From Morinoia aosen (Eukaryota > Arthropoda > Malacostraca > Amphipoda > Talitridae), in NCBI GenBank assembly GCA_030386875.1, contig CM059575.1:16020293-16084292 (forward strand): DNA of 64,000 bases. The letters run 5' to 3'. Each line of letters opens with the position of its first letter. The stretch's first letter is position 1. Positions 32,560-45,032 of the stretch are shown piece after piece. The notes under the pieces were generated by a model. It saw only the letters and a list, made by a program, of their open reading frames with translations, had not been told where the DNA came from and searched no databases. The translations under genes were made by a program, and so were the position numbers.

Positions 32560-35500
32560 TTTTCCCTCCAGTTACGACTGAAGAAATGTGGTAATTCACT
32601 TCCACGTCAGTTTACACGAAGGAGGAACAATGAGCTGCAGTCCTATTTTTGCAGTCAAGGGGCGAGAAGGGTACTGAAATTCAGCGGAGACATTCATTGC
32701 AATGTTACAATGCCTTATTGAGATTTTTTTGAGTATCAAGACTCTTAAAAGTGTTTGGATATGCAACACACAAAAAATAAAAAGAATGCACTCAACAATC
32801 TCGTCTCCGTACAACATTCAACGAAAAATTCATTGATCGAATCATGCGATAAGTGCAGTCCCTTTTTTAACAATAAATGGAGGCGGTTTGAGTATCCGTA
32901 TCCGTCTTCTATCTGAATACGCCGAATCCGTTCACCGACATACTTTGGTTGATGTATCGCACTGATGCACTATACGAACCCAAGTCCTTCGCTCAAAATC
33001 GTTACTCTCTATCATCACATAAGGAGAGACCTACCTATCAGCCTCGACTGCGAATGCCAACATTTAAGAGCCTAGAGAAATAATGGCCACTTGGCAAGCC
33101 TCCGTACTTGAGAATTGTTTCCTCTTTCAACACAAATCAAAGTTACGCTCGTGTAGTCATCCACAATAATGAACTCTGATCGAAAAAAGAAGCTTTACAA
33201 CCAAACTCGGGGCAAAAGTGGCCTCAAGGCCAACCGAAAACATTCATTCTGTAAGACACATGAAACAGTGCAGCTCACTGTGAGAAGTATGTAGCTAAAG
33301 GAGAGACTGATGTAGAAGTATCTCTCATTTACTCGGTAGTAGAACAAAGCGTGTAAAAGATTTCTAACTCACCATTGCACGGAGAAACCCAGTTTTGGTA
33401 GAGGTTATCTGGAGTGTGATTGGGATAAATTTTGTAGGAATTGAAATAGTTTGACCTGAGTTGTTAACTCGCCCTCACTGCACGTGAAGCCAGAAATTAT
33501 TGTCGAATATCCCTGCCTAAAAATTGATGGTTCACGAATAAAATTTGTAAAAGGAATGCTCTCCTTACAAAACAGCTTTAATAAGAAGTTAAGGGCAAAA
33601 ATTATTTTGTATTTCATTTTCGAGCCTTAATCATATCAGTTCACAAGAACGGTTCGAAACGTTTTGTATATCCTGTTTCAATAACGAGTATCCCTGGACC
33701 TAAGTTAAATTTTGAATTGATAAATTTGTAAGCACGAAATATGATAACAGTCATCCTACTTTAACTGCAGGAAAACAAAATGTGTTCATCCCACTACCGT
33801 ACTTTGCCCAATATTCTGAAAGTCTAAAACGAGAACCAAAGGCGTTATAATATTTTCTTCAGCATGTTTCAATCCAAGTTCCTACTCTGAATAATTTTAA
33901 AATTGGTCACTATTCCAGTTTAACCATAAAATTTTTTGTGTCTCCGCTTTTGTCTCGATTATAAATTCTGTAATGCACTGCGTGCATCTAAGTATGCCAG
34001 CTCAAACAGCCGTACACTGCGCGTAAGACGAGCGGAGCACATTGGGGTTAGTCATAGAACTGCATCCCGTGTATGTCGCCAGCCCACAGCTTCCATAAGG
34101 TCTCATGTTGAGTTAGTCTGAGGTGTCAAGATTTCAAAAACAGATTTTTCCGTTACACGATAGGCAATTCTTTATTCTAAACTTATGATGTTAGAATCAT
34201 TTTACAACCAAAAACTAGAGTTAAAAGACTTGCAGTGTGCCCACCCTCTGTACTTGGTTCGTTAGCAATTAGTCGCTTCTGGTTCTACATTTCTTGTGTA
34301 TGTGTTCAGGTTGATTTTAGAATATATTATAAAGCTATTTTCAAATGCCGTTCTCAGTCCATTTGCTTATATTACAATATGTATTGTCAATCAGATATGT
34401 TCTTCATTATTTATTTTTACCTACGAATTTTGCATTTTAATTATTTTTACAACTGATGAAGGATGGAGACCCGAAACGTTATTGTATACTGATTTAGGAT
34501 TTTAAAATAATTTACGATTAATGATATAAATGATAGAATGATTTGTTTTTGCCCTTACTTCTTATTAATAATTATTAGGTTTATGCTTAACGGTACTTCA
34601 CGGTTAGGCTTTACTGTTCAGTTTTCGTTAGAAATCTAGTGATTGAATAATCATTTTGAAAAATTCATTGACCCACTAAGACCATGACAACATAAGTCTA
34701 AACGCTTCTGATTTAGAGTTAATTCTGCTAAACGGACATTTATAAAATTAATTGAGAATTTAACAAATCATTCCCAGCTGCAATGATCATCACGAGTCAT
34801 TATTGACCATTGTATAAAATTGACTGCTATCAATACCCTTGAATGCCTCACTAGCAATGAACAGGAAATGAAAAGTGAAAAGGATAGCTGAAATATGTAA
34901 AGACATGAAAACAGTTGATCTCGTGAGACTGGCGTCGCAAGGAAGATGAGGCGAAGCCGGCGGGAGAGTTTACACCTCACGCCCCATGTTGATACGCACC
35001 AGTTAAACGTGTCCTTGTGACGTATGCCGCTGGCAACTGAAGTTAAATATAAACATCGCCTTCGATTGTGATATCGAAAGCTGCGGATAATGTTTACTTT
35101 ATGCTGAAAAGATGATCGATTGAAAAAAATTATTACTTGGCACTTAATTAGAATTCCTGTTTACGTACTTCTTTTGTGCAAATAATGTGTCTAATTTAAG
35201 TCTAAGGAGGAAGTCCCACGATCCATGAATTTAGCATTCAAGTTCATGTTGTTAATATGCATAACATTAGATCAATTTCATCCATGACATTTTCGAAGTA
35301 AGAGAAGTCCTAGTAAACCAGTAAGGCTTTTTTGTCGTTCCTGCAAGGAACCACTCGTCAATATAGTCAAGGCGGTACTCTAAAGAGTTGGGGCATGGAG
35401 ACTGCCTTAAAAAGCTAATTATGCACATATTCACTAGTGGTGGAACTTATAGGCCAACATCAGTCCTTCGCAATCCGTTTCTCAAGTTTATACGTAAAAT

Positions 35501-36800
35501 CAAAGTCGAATTTAGGGTAAAGTAATTTTTCTTCACACCAGACGAATAATTATGAGTCGCATTCTATGTAGTTTTCAAACTTATAATTAAATTCAAAATT
35601 TTCCCATCACCTACTTTATCAGGTTTTGTTTCGCATTCGCAATTACCTGTTGTGTTTTGATGAACAGTTGCAAACGAAAAAAATAAGTATTTCTCGAAAT
35701 TGATTTTCAATGGGTATAGCACGTGCATTAAGAAATTTTCTAATTTGCAATCATGCCCATTCAATTTCCAAAAGACTTTTCAATCATGCCCATTCATTTT
35801 CAAAAGACTCATTCTCAATTGATGATATATAAGAAATGCTAATCAATATTGAGGACAAAACACGATTTGAGTGGTAATCTATCATCGGTAATTGGAGAGC
35901 AAATTTTGCACAATGGATGCATTTATATGAGCATTTATAATATCATTGACTTCTAAGAGACCCTCATTTGAATTTTGTTGGTAAGAATTCATTGAATAAA
36001 CAAGTATAAATCTGGCAATCTCGTTTTATTATCAGTTTTGCTATTCTAGAACTTTCATAAAAAATACGTGTTGTTAGATGGCGCGCAAAATTGGCTATGA
36101 ATGTTGTAATGTTTCTTATGAACTCCTGGCTTTTGATTCTCTGCTTTTGCAACTCTCATATTACAATCTAACCGCTCACTTTAAGTTTTTTTGGCAGATA
36201 ATGCTTACGTCGAGTTGAATATGTAGCACATTTTACTGGTTTTTGTACATCTTTCAAAATGCTCATACGAGAAGCAGATAAGTCACCTCTAGAGGCCATG
36301 CACGCTCAGTCCTAGAGCCGGGCACCTCACTCGACGGAATCAAACACTGCTTTGCCCAATTGACTTGCCTTACTTGCCGCGTCCCACTTTAGCTTTGCGA
36401 TGGCGGAGAGTTAACGCCCTGATCCACTTTCAAAATTCAAAGAGTCTGCAACTGCAGATGCAACGTTTCCCCCCTTGTTTGAGCGACGCATTCAAGCCTC
36501 TCGAAAACCGCTTAAAGTCCCCATTGAGACCAAACTTTGAAAATTCTTGCGTTCCTTTTAATTAATTGTTATACCCTCCGCTGTGAGAAAGAGGGATTAC
36601 TACTCACTAAACATAATTTCTGAATTAACAGAAATTACTTTTCATGTAAGAGTAATTTATGCGGATTTAAACACAAAACCATATTTCAAGTTTCTCTTTC
36701 TGTTAGAAAGAATGCACTCATTGATTTGAATCCACCTATCAATGGGATGGAAAACCTCGCAGGCACTTCATTAACTGATTGAAAACAGCGCGCAGCAAGT
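32560..36800. other. No recognised gene
   Basis: I found no gene here. 33,930-34,130 and 36,290-36,540 are less AT-rich and could hide exons, but I saw no domain or reliable splice pair. 35,750-35,815 contains a 30-bp direct duplication (AATCATGCCCATTCA). Confidence 0.4.
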
Positions 36801-36804
36801 GAAA

Positions 36805-36900
36805 TCATGAAGTAGCTGTTGTGGGTCGTGAGTTCGACTTGCAAGTTAGGAGTTCAAATTTCCTGAGGGATGGGCACCTGGAGGTGACGAGGAAAATTTA
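36805..36900 (+). repeat. Possible decayed tRNA-like SINE head
   Basis: AGTAGCTGTTGTGGGTCGTG followed about 30 bp later by GGAGTTCAAATTTCC has the spacing of A and B boxes, and GATGGGCACCTGG follows. The match is weak. Confidence 0.3.
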
Positions 36901-36904
36901 AAAG

Positions 36905-38985
36905 TGGAATCGTTCACGTCAGCGCAATATCGATACGCAGTACATATATTTGCATCTATACTCCAAACCTTCATTACAGGATTAAATTCTCAAAATTCAT
37001 GCCAAGGTAATTGTTCAGAACATTGGGCTACCTACAAGTGCTATATCCACAGTCGAGCTTGGAAACGGGCTACATCTATGCAAGGACCTTTTGCCTATCT
37101 CAAAAAATCGCCATTGTCTTTACAAAATTTGACTTGGATTGACCCTTGAACACAAAATATAATGACCCAACATGACCCAAAATTCTTGCAGTGATTTTAT
37201 TTCTGTTCTTCACATGCTATTTTCGAACTTGTCCATTTCTTCAATATGGGCAGGTCTTATAAATTTATAGCTAGCAACAGTGTGACTGAAGTCGTTGCTC
37301 ATCGACACCTAATGTAAGAATGGAACTAAGACTTCAAAGAGTTCCATTGACCCAGCAGATATTTACACAACTTCCACTCATAAGGCTTGGTGTATTGTTG
37401 CGGACGAATTAGATTACATTTTAATCGTTGTTAAATTGACTTTGAATTTTGATGTAAAAAACTTGTAGGTGCGTTTTTGACAGAGTTACAAGTTGATGTG
37501 GAAGTTAAAATTCTGATACAGCATTTATCTCAAATCCCTTGTACACCTTTCATACAGAATTAAATTTGAAAATTTCTAGTTTTAATGGGACTCGATATAA
37601 ATACACAAATCTAGGATCTGTAAAATGGGGTTACCTTCGAATAAATGTTTAACGTAGAATTCTCCTTATCCCACAAATTTAAAATTGAGTAAGTACGAAG
37701 TACGATGATGAATTTTTCTCCATTTTCGACATGAATTCCGAGCATGCTCATTTTTCAATGTGTAATAGAGCAGAAAGTATCCCAGTAGTAAATTACTCAG
37801 TCATAACAGGCTCACAAAAAATTATTTTTTTGGCTGAGAATATTTACTGTTGATTTAATTGGCTTGACGAAATGTCCAACAGACAATAGAAAGCCAATAT
37901 TTTAGACTTAGTTCTTAGTACTTCCAGTTTTTGCCTTAACAAAACTCATTTATGATGTCAACTCTAATGTTCCGAACAAACGCGTTATCACGTATTATAT
38001 TTTACTTCCGAATATACGCGTTATCTCAAGATTAATATATTCTTGTGAAATACAATAAAAAACAAAATTTTCAAAGGCATCTACTACCATCATCAATCTA
38101 TTCGACCTCCTACTGCATTTCTTTGCCTAAAAGTTAATCAAACGAATGACTTCTAATTGTGCTTTTTCTGTACGACACAATTTCCATTAGATAAAAAATT
38201 ACCTCGTCATCATGTAAGCAAAAACTTTTATATTCAGAAAATATTTTACGTGTATGCACCTTGCTATCATATTATTATCTACCATTAAAATTACACATAA
38301 ATAAAGTTTTGCTCAGTTTGATTTTCTTTCAAGATGAGAGTACTGTTATCGAGTTGCATTAAATTTCAATTCATCTATATAAATATGACTGCATTGTGAT
38401 GACGTGCGCTTCCCATTATGTGGGTTCCACTTTTCATGGTAGAGTTACTAAACTCGGTGGTCGGGATCTTCAAACTCCCATTTTGTCATCAGCATTATTT
38501 TTTGCTCTTCCGCACTTCCATTACTAGCACTTCCGCACTTCCATTAAGGCCATTAACAAAATGACGAACGCATCACAAGTCTTCTGGCAACAGTTTAAAA
38601 CTTAGGGATCATGTTAATCGTATGCTGATTATTTCACCACAGAGATATGAATTATTTCAAAGTTCAAGCCTTCATTCAATTTATCCCAAAAAGTTAAAGA
38701 GTGGGTACATATCATCCAAAAATAATGAGCAGGTAAGTTCTGGCTTTTCGTAGTAGTCCATTTATTTTTCTCATTTCTGCACCCACGCTAAGAATTTCAT
38801 CTTAACAATTATTTATGATTTTAATAACATATTTTTCCCTTAATTAAAAATGAGCCGCAGTTCATCACGATCATAGTAACAATTTCCAAATATCGTATAC
38901 ACTATTTCTTTTCCATCTGATCAGTGTAGGTTTGTTTTTCAAAAAAGGTGTCCCTAATTTTGTACGTCCAACTTGAAGCAAGTAG
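36905..38985. other. No recognised gene
   Basis: AT-rich DNA with short open frames only. Nothing recognised. Confidence 0.4.
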
Positions 38986-38991
38986 CACATC

Positions 38992-39186
38992 TTACAGTTG
39001 CACGTGTGCACAGTCATGTCGCGTTACATGGGAAGTACCACGTATTGTCGCATGGAAACAAAATTGACGTACACCTAATCTTCTGCAGGCATTATTATAG
39101 CAGATATCAGATTTAGCGTGATGCATACTTGAGCCTCCACAGAACGTCACAACAATGATCGCACCTAATATTGTTCCCTTACACAT
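38992..39186 (-). CDS. Candidate small secreted peptide (64 aa), unrecognised
   Basis: The ATG at 39,186 opens a frame with a signal-peptide shape: MCKG, then a hydrophobic core (TILGAIIVVTFCGG) and a likely cleavage after MHHA. The mature part has four cysteines (ICYNNAC, QFC, HDC) and several His/Arg. GC content is higher than in the flanks. There is no known family I can name and no poly(A) signal close by, and it could be one exon of a longer gene. Chance is possible at this length. Confidence 0.3.
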   Translation of the reverse strand: MCKGTILGAIIVVTFCGGSSMHHAKSDICYNNACRRLGVRQFCFHATIRGTSHVTRHDCAHVQL

Positions 39187-39204
39187 CGTTTCAAATGCCA
39201 AGTT

Positions 39205-41540
39205 TGATTTATGAATTTTGAGTCGTTATTCATTTCTTCAGTCCAGAGGCCAATTGTGCTTGGGAAAGATCTTGCATGCATTTGTGTATTTACGCTCCTA
39301 CAACACTCAAGTCAGCTACTATTTCATTTCTACAATTTAGACTTTGTTAATCTTTAAAACTAATTTATTAAAAAATTCTCCATGATGGGAATATACTCGA
39401 TCGGAGACTTGGACGGACCTTTCGGTTCAATGATTAAGATAATAAATTCTCCGTTATAAATAATTGGCTCTTAATGGTAGGTTTTGGCTTATAATTTGGA
39501 CTGTATAATACAGATTATTAACAAATGACCACGAGCTGCTTTTCGCTGAAAAAATCTGACAATAAAAAACAATTAATTGTATGATCTAATTATTTGTCTC
39601 TATTATTATTAAGGGATCATTTCATCAATGTTTTGAATGACCTAGACGAATGAAATGATTGGTCGTTTTTTGCTCCAAATGAGGATTTAAGGATTCATCT
39701 TCATCAACACGAGCGTCGTCAATTTTTTTTAGGTTCAAATTTTAGGGGCCTGCACCTCACGCATTCTAGGGGCCTGCAAATATCATCAAGGATGCAGCTC
39801 AATAATTATGCTGTGTGAACGGATAAGTTGTTATTGATAAGACTGGAAGCCTTTTGAAGACAGGAGAATTTAGCATTCCCACTGTAGTTAGTGAGTACGT
39901 TTATGTTAGAACCAAAATGCGTCCTTCATTCGTTAACTTGGATGTGAGGAGGGAGGCTAGAAATTTCCCGAGAACAACGGCCTTTGGATCATAAATGTTT
40001 TAGGACTCAGTGGAAGAGTATTGAAATGACTGAAAATTATACCGTAGGGACCATAAAAAATTAAACCCAACTTTTAATATTAAGAACTTTGGATTAAGAT
40101 ACTACAGTTTCATCTGTTGTATTACACAGAGAAATGTATTCTGAATGCAAAACTTTAGGTCGGAGTATGAATAAGGTTCAGGTCGTCTGAAAATTTACCT
40201 TTAATTGTAAATTTTCAAGTGACGAAACCCATCGTTATGCAACTAACAAAGGAGCAACGCATTTCCATTAACAACGTCTACGCGGGAACAAAGAGCTTAA
40301 AGGAAGTTTGAAGTAAACTCGAACAGAGATTTCCTGAAAGAAGCTCTCGATATAACTCGTTTTTACGAATAATATTACAATGACTCTTCAACTTTTGTAT
40401 CATTTATGACCTCATTAAAATGCCACGTGCGACTCATATTTTTTACAACTTGCATGTGCAACTCACATAACTGATACATTTTGCTGATTCAACCAATTTT
40501 AATGTGACTTAAAATTTTCTAGGAAAACATTTTTCTACACCAAATACAAAGAGTAGAATTAAATTATCTTCATTCACTGTAAAGTTGATACCATTTAAAG
40601 TTGGGTTTATGATTATATGATTTCTCTCGGGATATGATTTCTCTCGGTCTCTGTGATATGATTGCAATTAACGATTATGGCGACCATGCAAAGAACTAGG
40701 GGCTGCGAGCGAAATAGGAAGTGGCGTCATGTGCTGCTAGGGAAGGCTTCGTTGGTGGAGGCTGGCATGTTTTATACATTTTCAAATTTTTTTTACGTTA
40801 GTCTGTGCGCGAATGGGTGAGTTGAAATTTTCAAAGAAAGCCCTTAACTCTTAAATTGTATCTTGATTTTTAATTTTAGCTTAAAGTCGTGTTTCCTTGC
40901 GGAATTGTTAGTGTACTGGCCGAGTCTACTAGAGAGGTCTCATATTGGAGCCAAAGGGACATGAGCGCTTCCTGCGTTGTCTTCAGCTTGCAAAATCCGG
41001 TGCACCTGCAATGGTTACTTGTGGCCAGACTTCACTCTGGTTTGCAGACTTTAAATTTCACTCATCCGTTGAGTCAAAATTATACATTTCCATGGTCGTG
41101 CGATAGTAACTGAAAACGGACACAAGGATATTTGATTATTCTGACCACTGAACACAGTTTGACCATAGCCATTTTAACCACACACTAGGGTTGTAACCAT
41201 TCAATTTTGATGACGACTTGGGCAGTTGGAAAGTCCCGTTCTTCTTTATACTGTTTTCCCTTTTGACTTGAAGGTTTTTAATTAAACTAATAAAATATGA
41301 GTTTATGTTTTACGTGGTGTAAGATTTAATAAAAATCCATTGAACGTGCGATGAACTGTTCGGTTATCAAAGTTTAAATAAGCTTCTTCAACTCTAACCA
41401 TACTCGGGTCGAGATTCTCGTCAGTACGTTTTTTTAGAAAATTGAGCGATTTTATTTATTTTCACTCACGTTCAGCGTGACCGGCTGAGCTATGTGGGCT
41501 CACGGCTTTGGCTACCGCAGTCAAAAACAAACATTATTTT
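39205..41540. other. No recognised gene
   Basis: Mostly AT-rich. 40,880-41,100 is less AT-rich with an open plus-strand frame of 74 aa that shows no domain. Confidence 0.4.
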
Positions 41541-41544
41541 CATA

Positions 41545-42934
41545 CGAGGTCCGTTTAAAATGCTTCCCTCCTTGGTCCACAAAATAATTCACCATTTTGG
41601 CTCCTGGAGTGCGCAGCAGTTCCGGCCTGTAAAGGCTAGAGGGCAGGTATTTGACACGCGCTTGTCGGAATGTGGTTCTAGCACAGCTTGGAGCGCATCG
41701 AGCAGCGGTACTACATATGTATTACATTCTGCTCTGCCAGATCCTTGCAGGTACTTAAATGCAAACAATCCAAAAGATTCACCTAGCCTTTTGCGATGAA
41801 ACTATGGAGATAACACAGAGAACTGAGTAGTACAAGCGCTTCAAGCAAGGACAAACGTCAGTCGAGAAAACAAGCCATGGTCTGGCAAATCATTCATGGC
41901 AGAAACGAGGAATGTGGGCTTCGATAAACTGGCGATTTCACCATGACAATGCTCTCGTTCATTTTGACTACGCTTACTACATCTTTAAGCCTGTTTCTAG
42001 ACGCAACATAACAATGATATCATCATTGTGGGGGGAAGATAGCATGTAGTTTGAAATATAACCCAAAGGAGGTATATACTTTGCTCAATATACTTTATAT
42101 TAGGACTTCTGTGATATTGTTTGAATGACTGAAAATGTACCTGATGTTCTTAACGGTCTCATTTTAACCAGAAAAAAATATAATAATTGTTTGTAGTAGC
42201 TACCCCTTGCCTAGCTTTTGTGTTCCAGTGATAAAATGAAGACCATAACCCTGCTGATATTACAAGAAAATGCGCTAGTGTAGTACTTCCTGTCTTTAAA
42301 TTGTTTAATCTAAAAATGCGGGCTTGCTCCTAGCCCATCCAAGCTCGACTGCGCTTCTATGTTCAGTCGTGTCAGAAATAATATCGAAAAATTGAATTCT
42401 TTATACATTCATTTACCAGAAAGAGTATGTGTGCATTTTCTGAGATTTTAAAAAGCCTATGGGTAATGTGATGTAGCAGAGAAAGGGTAATTTTACCCCT
42501 TCGGTTGATCACAAATGGCCCAATATCTCCGGTCACGTTTGTGACCTTAGAATTTCGAGGAACAGGCGTGGAGATATAAGTAACACCAATTCTGCCCCCC
42601 TGATCCAAACAAGCATAGTCAAAAACAAAAGTATACTCGTACTTGTTCGACATCTCTCCACTCTCCAGACAAGGCAGCTAGTGACTTCTGGCTGTTCCCT
42701 AAGCTGGAAATAATCCTGGAAATGTAGCGTTTAAGGTCAGAGGACATTATAAGATATGTGACGTCAGAGTTCTGCAAAATTCTTGAGATGTTACCAGCAG
42801 TAGGAACATCGCTGAAAGAAGTGTAAATTAAATCACAAGGGGGAGTTCTTTGAAGGTGATCAAATAAAATTTGCGACATGTATACAGTTCTATTCTGTAT
42901 GACACAAAGTGGAATACTTTTTGAATGGACCTCG
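41545..42934 (+). mobile_element. Mariner-like transposon, gutted
   Basis: The left end (TA)CGAGGTCCGTTTAAAA is mirrored by the right end, which reads on the other strand (TA)CGAGGTCCATTCAAAA; both abut a TA dinucleotide. Between them are short pieces of a mariner transposase on the plus strand: a helix-turn-helix-like YKRFKQGQTSVE (about 41,833-41,868) and the catalytic segment WRFHHDNALVHF (about 41,932-41,967). The central catalytic region between them is deleted. After 42,060 the sequence no longer resembles mariner. Confidence 0.7.
41790..42040 (+). pseudogene. Mariner transposase fragments
   Basis: One frame with a single stop joins an N-terminal DNA-binding piece to the segment around the HHDNA motif, skipping more than 150 residues of the usual roughly 345-aa protein. 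It is non-functional. Confidence 0.7.
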
Positions 42935-43417
42935 TATGGAATCAGTCGCGCAAATTTTAATGCTAAGTTTGTAAATATAACTGCAATAGACATAAAATTC
43001 AATGCTTTCCTAATTTTTCCCAAAGGATAGCAACAATAACCCAAAACAAAGAAGGTATTCGTAATCTTCTTCAATCATCTAACTAAAAACGTTTTGAGAT
43101 AGAATTTGGGCGTTGGGTTACAGATAAATGTCGATTGATGTTAACATTTACAAAAAAATTATTGATGGGGCGATGCAAACGATGATCTTGATTCAAAGTG
43201 CGCTCACTCCAGACAAAGCCTTTTTTACACTGTTTCGCGGTGCACTTGTATTCCTTTTATGTTGCTTCTCCCTACCCGGACATCTAACGAGACTAGAAAA
43301 AATTTGAGCTGATTCTGAAATCGTTTAATGTGAAAACGTGCACGCTAGGTGCAACGTCTTACTTTCAATAAACGATGTAACTTCATAAGTCAAGATTGCA
43401 ATGAATTCGCAGTTTAA

Positions 43418-44373
43418 GGGAACCGAACGGTTTTTCCTATGAATTCTTTGAAAAATAAAAAAAAACTTCCGGAGGGAAATAAGCTCTCGAGTATTCACAG
43501 CATGTTTATAACATTCGAATAGACGTTAAGAGCCATAAAAAATTTCTAAGGGAAATTTCTAAAAACCTAGTTTCTCAGCTAATACTGTACATAGAGACGA
43601 TTAGTTTTTTTGTTAAATTCACAATAAAAATATCTACCAAAGCTAGGTCCATGTGTTTAGTTTTGCTTGAAAAAAAATTTACAAATTTTTTTGAATTTTT
43701 TCAAGTAAAATATACTAACTTTTTAGTTATTACTTTACATGTCAATAAAAAATTTTCTAATTAACTTATCAAAAAAAAACTATGCAGGTTTATAGTACTT
43801 ACCTTGATCTTTATGATGCAAGAAAGATCTCCTCAATAAGTAAAAAACTGTTGGAGAAATAATTAAAAAACTGGAACACTTCTTCCTCATAAAAAGTTTT
43901 TTTCGGCTTTGCGGCTCAATATCTCGTAGAGTTCTTCACTTATGAAGGAGATCTTTTTTGCATCGTGGAGAGCAAAGTGATTACTATAATAGCTAGCTTA
44001 TTTAGGTAATATAAGTCGATTAGATTTTTTTTCATTGTCCATTGAAATAAAATAACTGTGTTTTTAAGTTTTTAATATTCAAATAGTTGTCAATTTATTT
44101 TAGAGAAAAAACAAACCAACTGAGCTAGCTATTGTAGATATTTTGATTCTAAATCGAACAAAAAAACCATTCGTCTCTATGTACAATATTGGCTGAGAAA
44201 TTTAAATTTAAAAAATATTTCTTCGAGGGGGGGGGGGTAAATTTTAAAAATTTTTAGGCTACAACTATCTATTCGAATGTTATAAACATGCTGTGAATAC
44301 CCGAGTGCTTATTTCCCTCCGGAAGTATTTTTTTATTTTTCAAAGAATTCAAAGGAAAAACCGTTCGGTTCCC
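43418..44373. mobile_element. 956-bp foldback element flanked by TTAA
   Basis: The left end GGGAACCGAACGGTTTTTCC is the exact reverse complement of the right end, and the match continues inward, with mismatches and small gaps, nearly to the centre (around 43,890). Matching pairs include ACAGCATGTTTATAACATTC / GAATGTTATAAACATGCTGT and TACATAGAGACGA / TCGTCTCTATGTA. Both ends abut TTAA (43,414-43,417 and 44,374-44,377), the target duplication typical of piggyBac-type transposition. No protein is encoded. A transcript would fold into a hairpin of more than 400 bp. Confidence 0.88.
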
Positions 44374-44377
44374 TTAA

Positions 44378-45030
44378 AAACAACATTCCAACCTCGAGAA
44401 AAATATTTCGTCACATTCCTGGAAGAAACGTTCTTAAGCTTGTGTTCAACACTACGATACATGTATAATAAGGGCAACAAGCAATACCTGCTCGCCAACT
44501 TCCTATACTTAGCTTTAATAAAGAAGCGAAAATTGCCGTAAATTTTTAATCCGGTTACTCTAAACTTAAACTCGTGAAAAATCTTGAATGGTTACAGAAT
44601 TGAGTTTGCATAGACTTTATCTCACTACAAGTGTTATTTAACTTTTCATAATTACAGTGGCTAGATACGTTAAAATTGAGGACGTGATCTTTGATCATTA
44701 TTGAGAAAAGACTTAGGCTTCTGAAAAGAATTGGATTCTCGTATTGCAGGCAGTGTTACTGCAGGGTATGAATCTTAAATTTTTAGTCAAAATGTGTTTT
44801 TTAGGTTAAGTTTGGTATTTATAACAGCATTTGTGCTGTGATCTCAGAGTAAAAATATTACTGCGAACGTAGGCCTTTGTTCATGTTCCAGAGCGTTTTG
44901 ATCAAATGTTAAACCAAAATCCTGGATTAGTTTACCTGCTAACATATTATTACAGAAAGTATTTCGAAAACATTCAAATATCTAATAGACATAGTCTCAG
45001 GACTTATTTTACAAGTATGATGCAGTATGT
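44378..45030. other. No recognised gene
   Basis: AT-rich spacer between two transposons. Nothing recognised. Confidence 0.45.
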
Positions 45031-45032
45031 AT

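Noticed and set aside
42372-43074. Two overlapping minus-strand open frames (93 and 151 aa)
   Set aside because: They are in different frames, partly lie inside a mariner-like element, and the longer one reads through the transposon end. I could not match them to a family.
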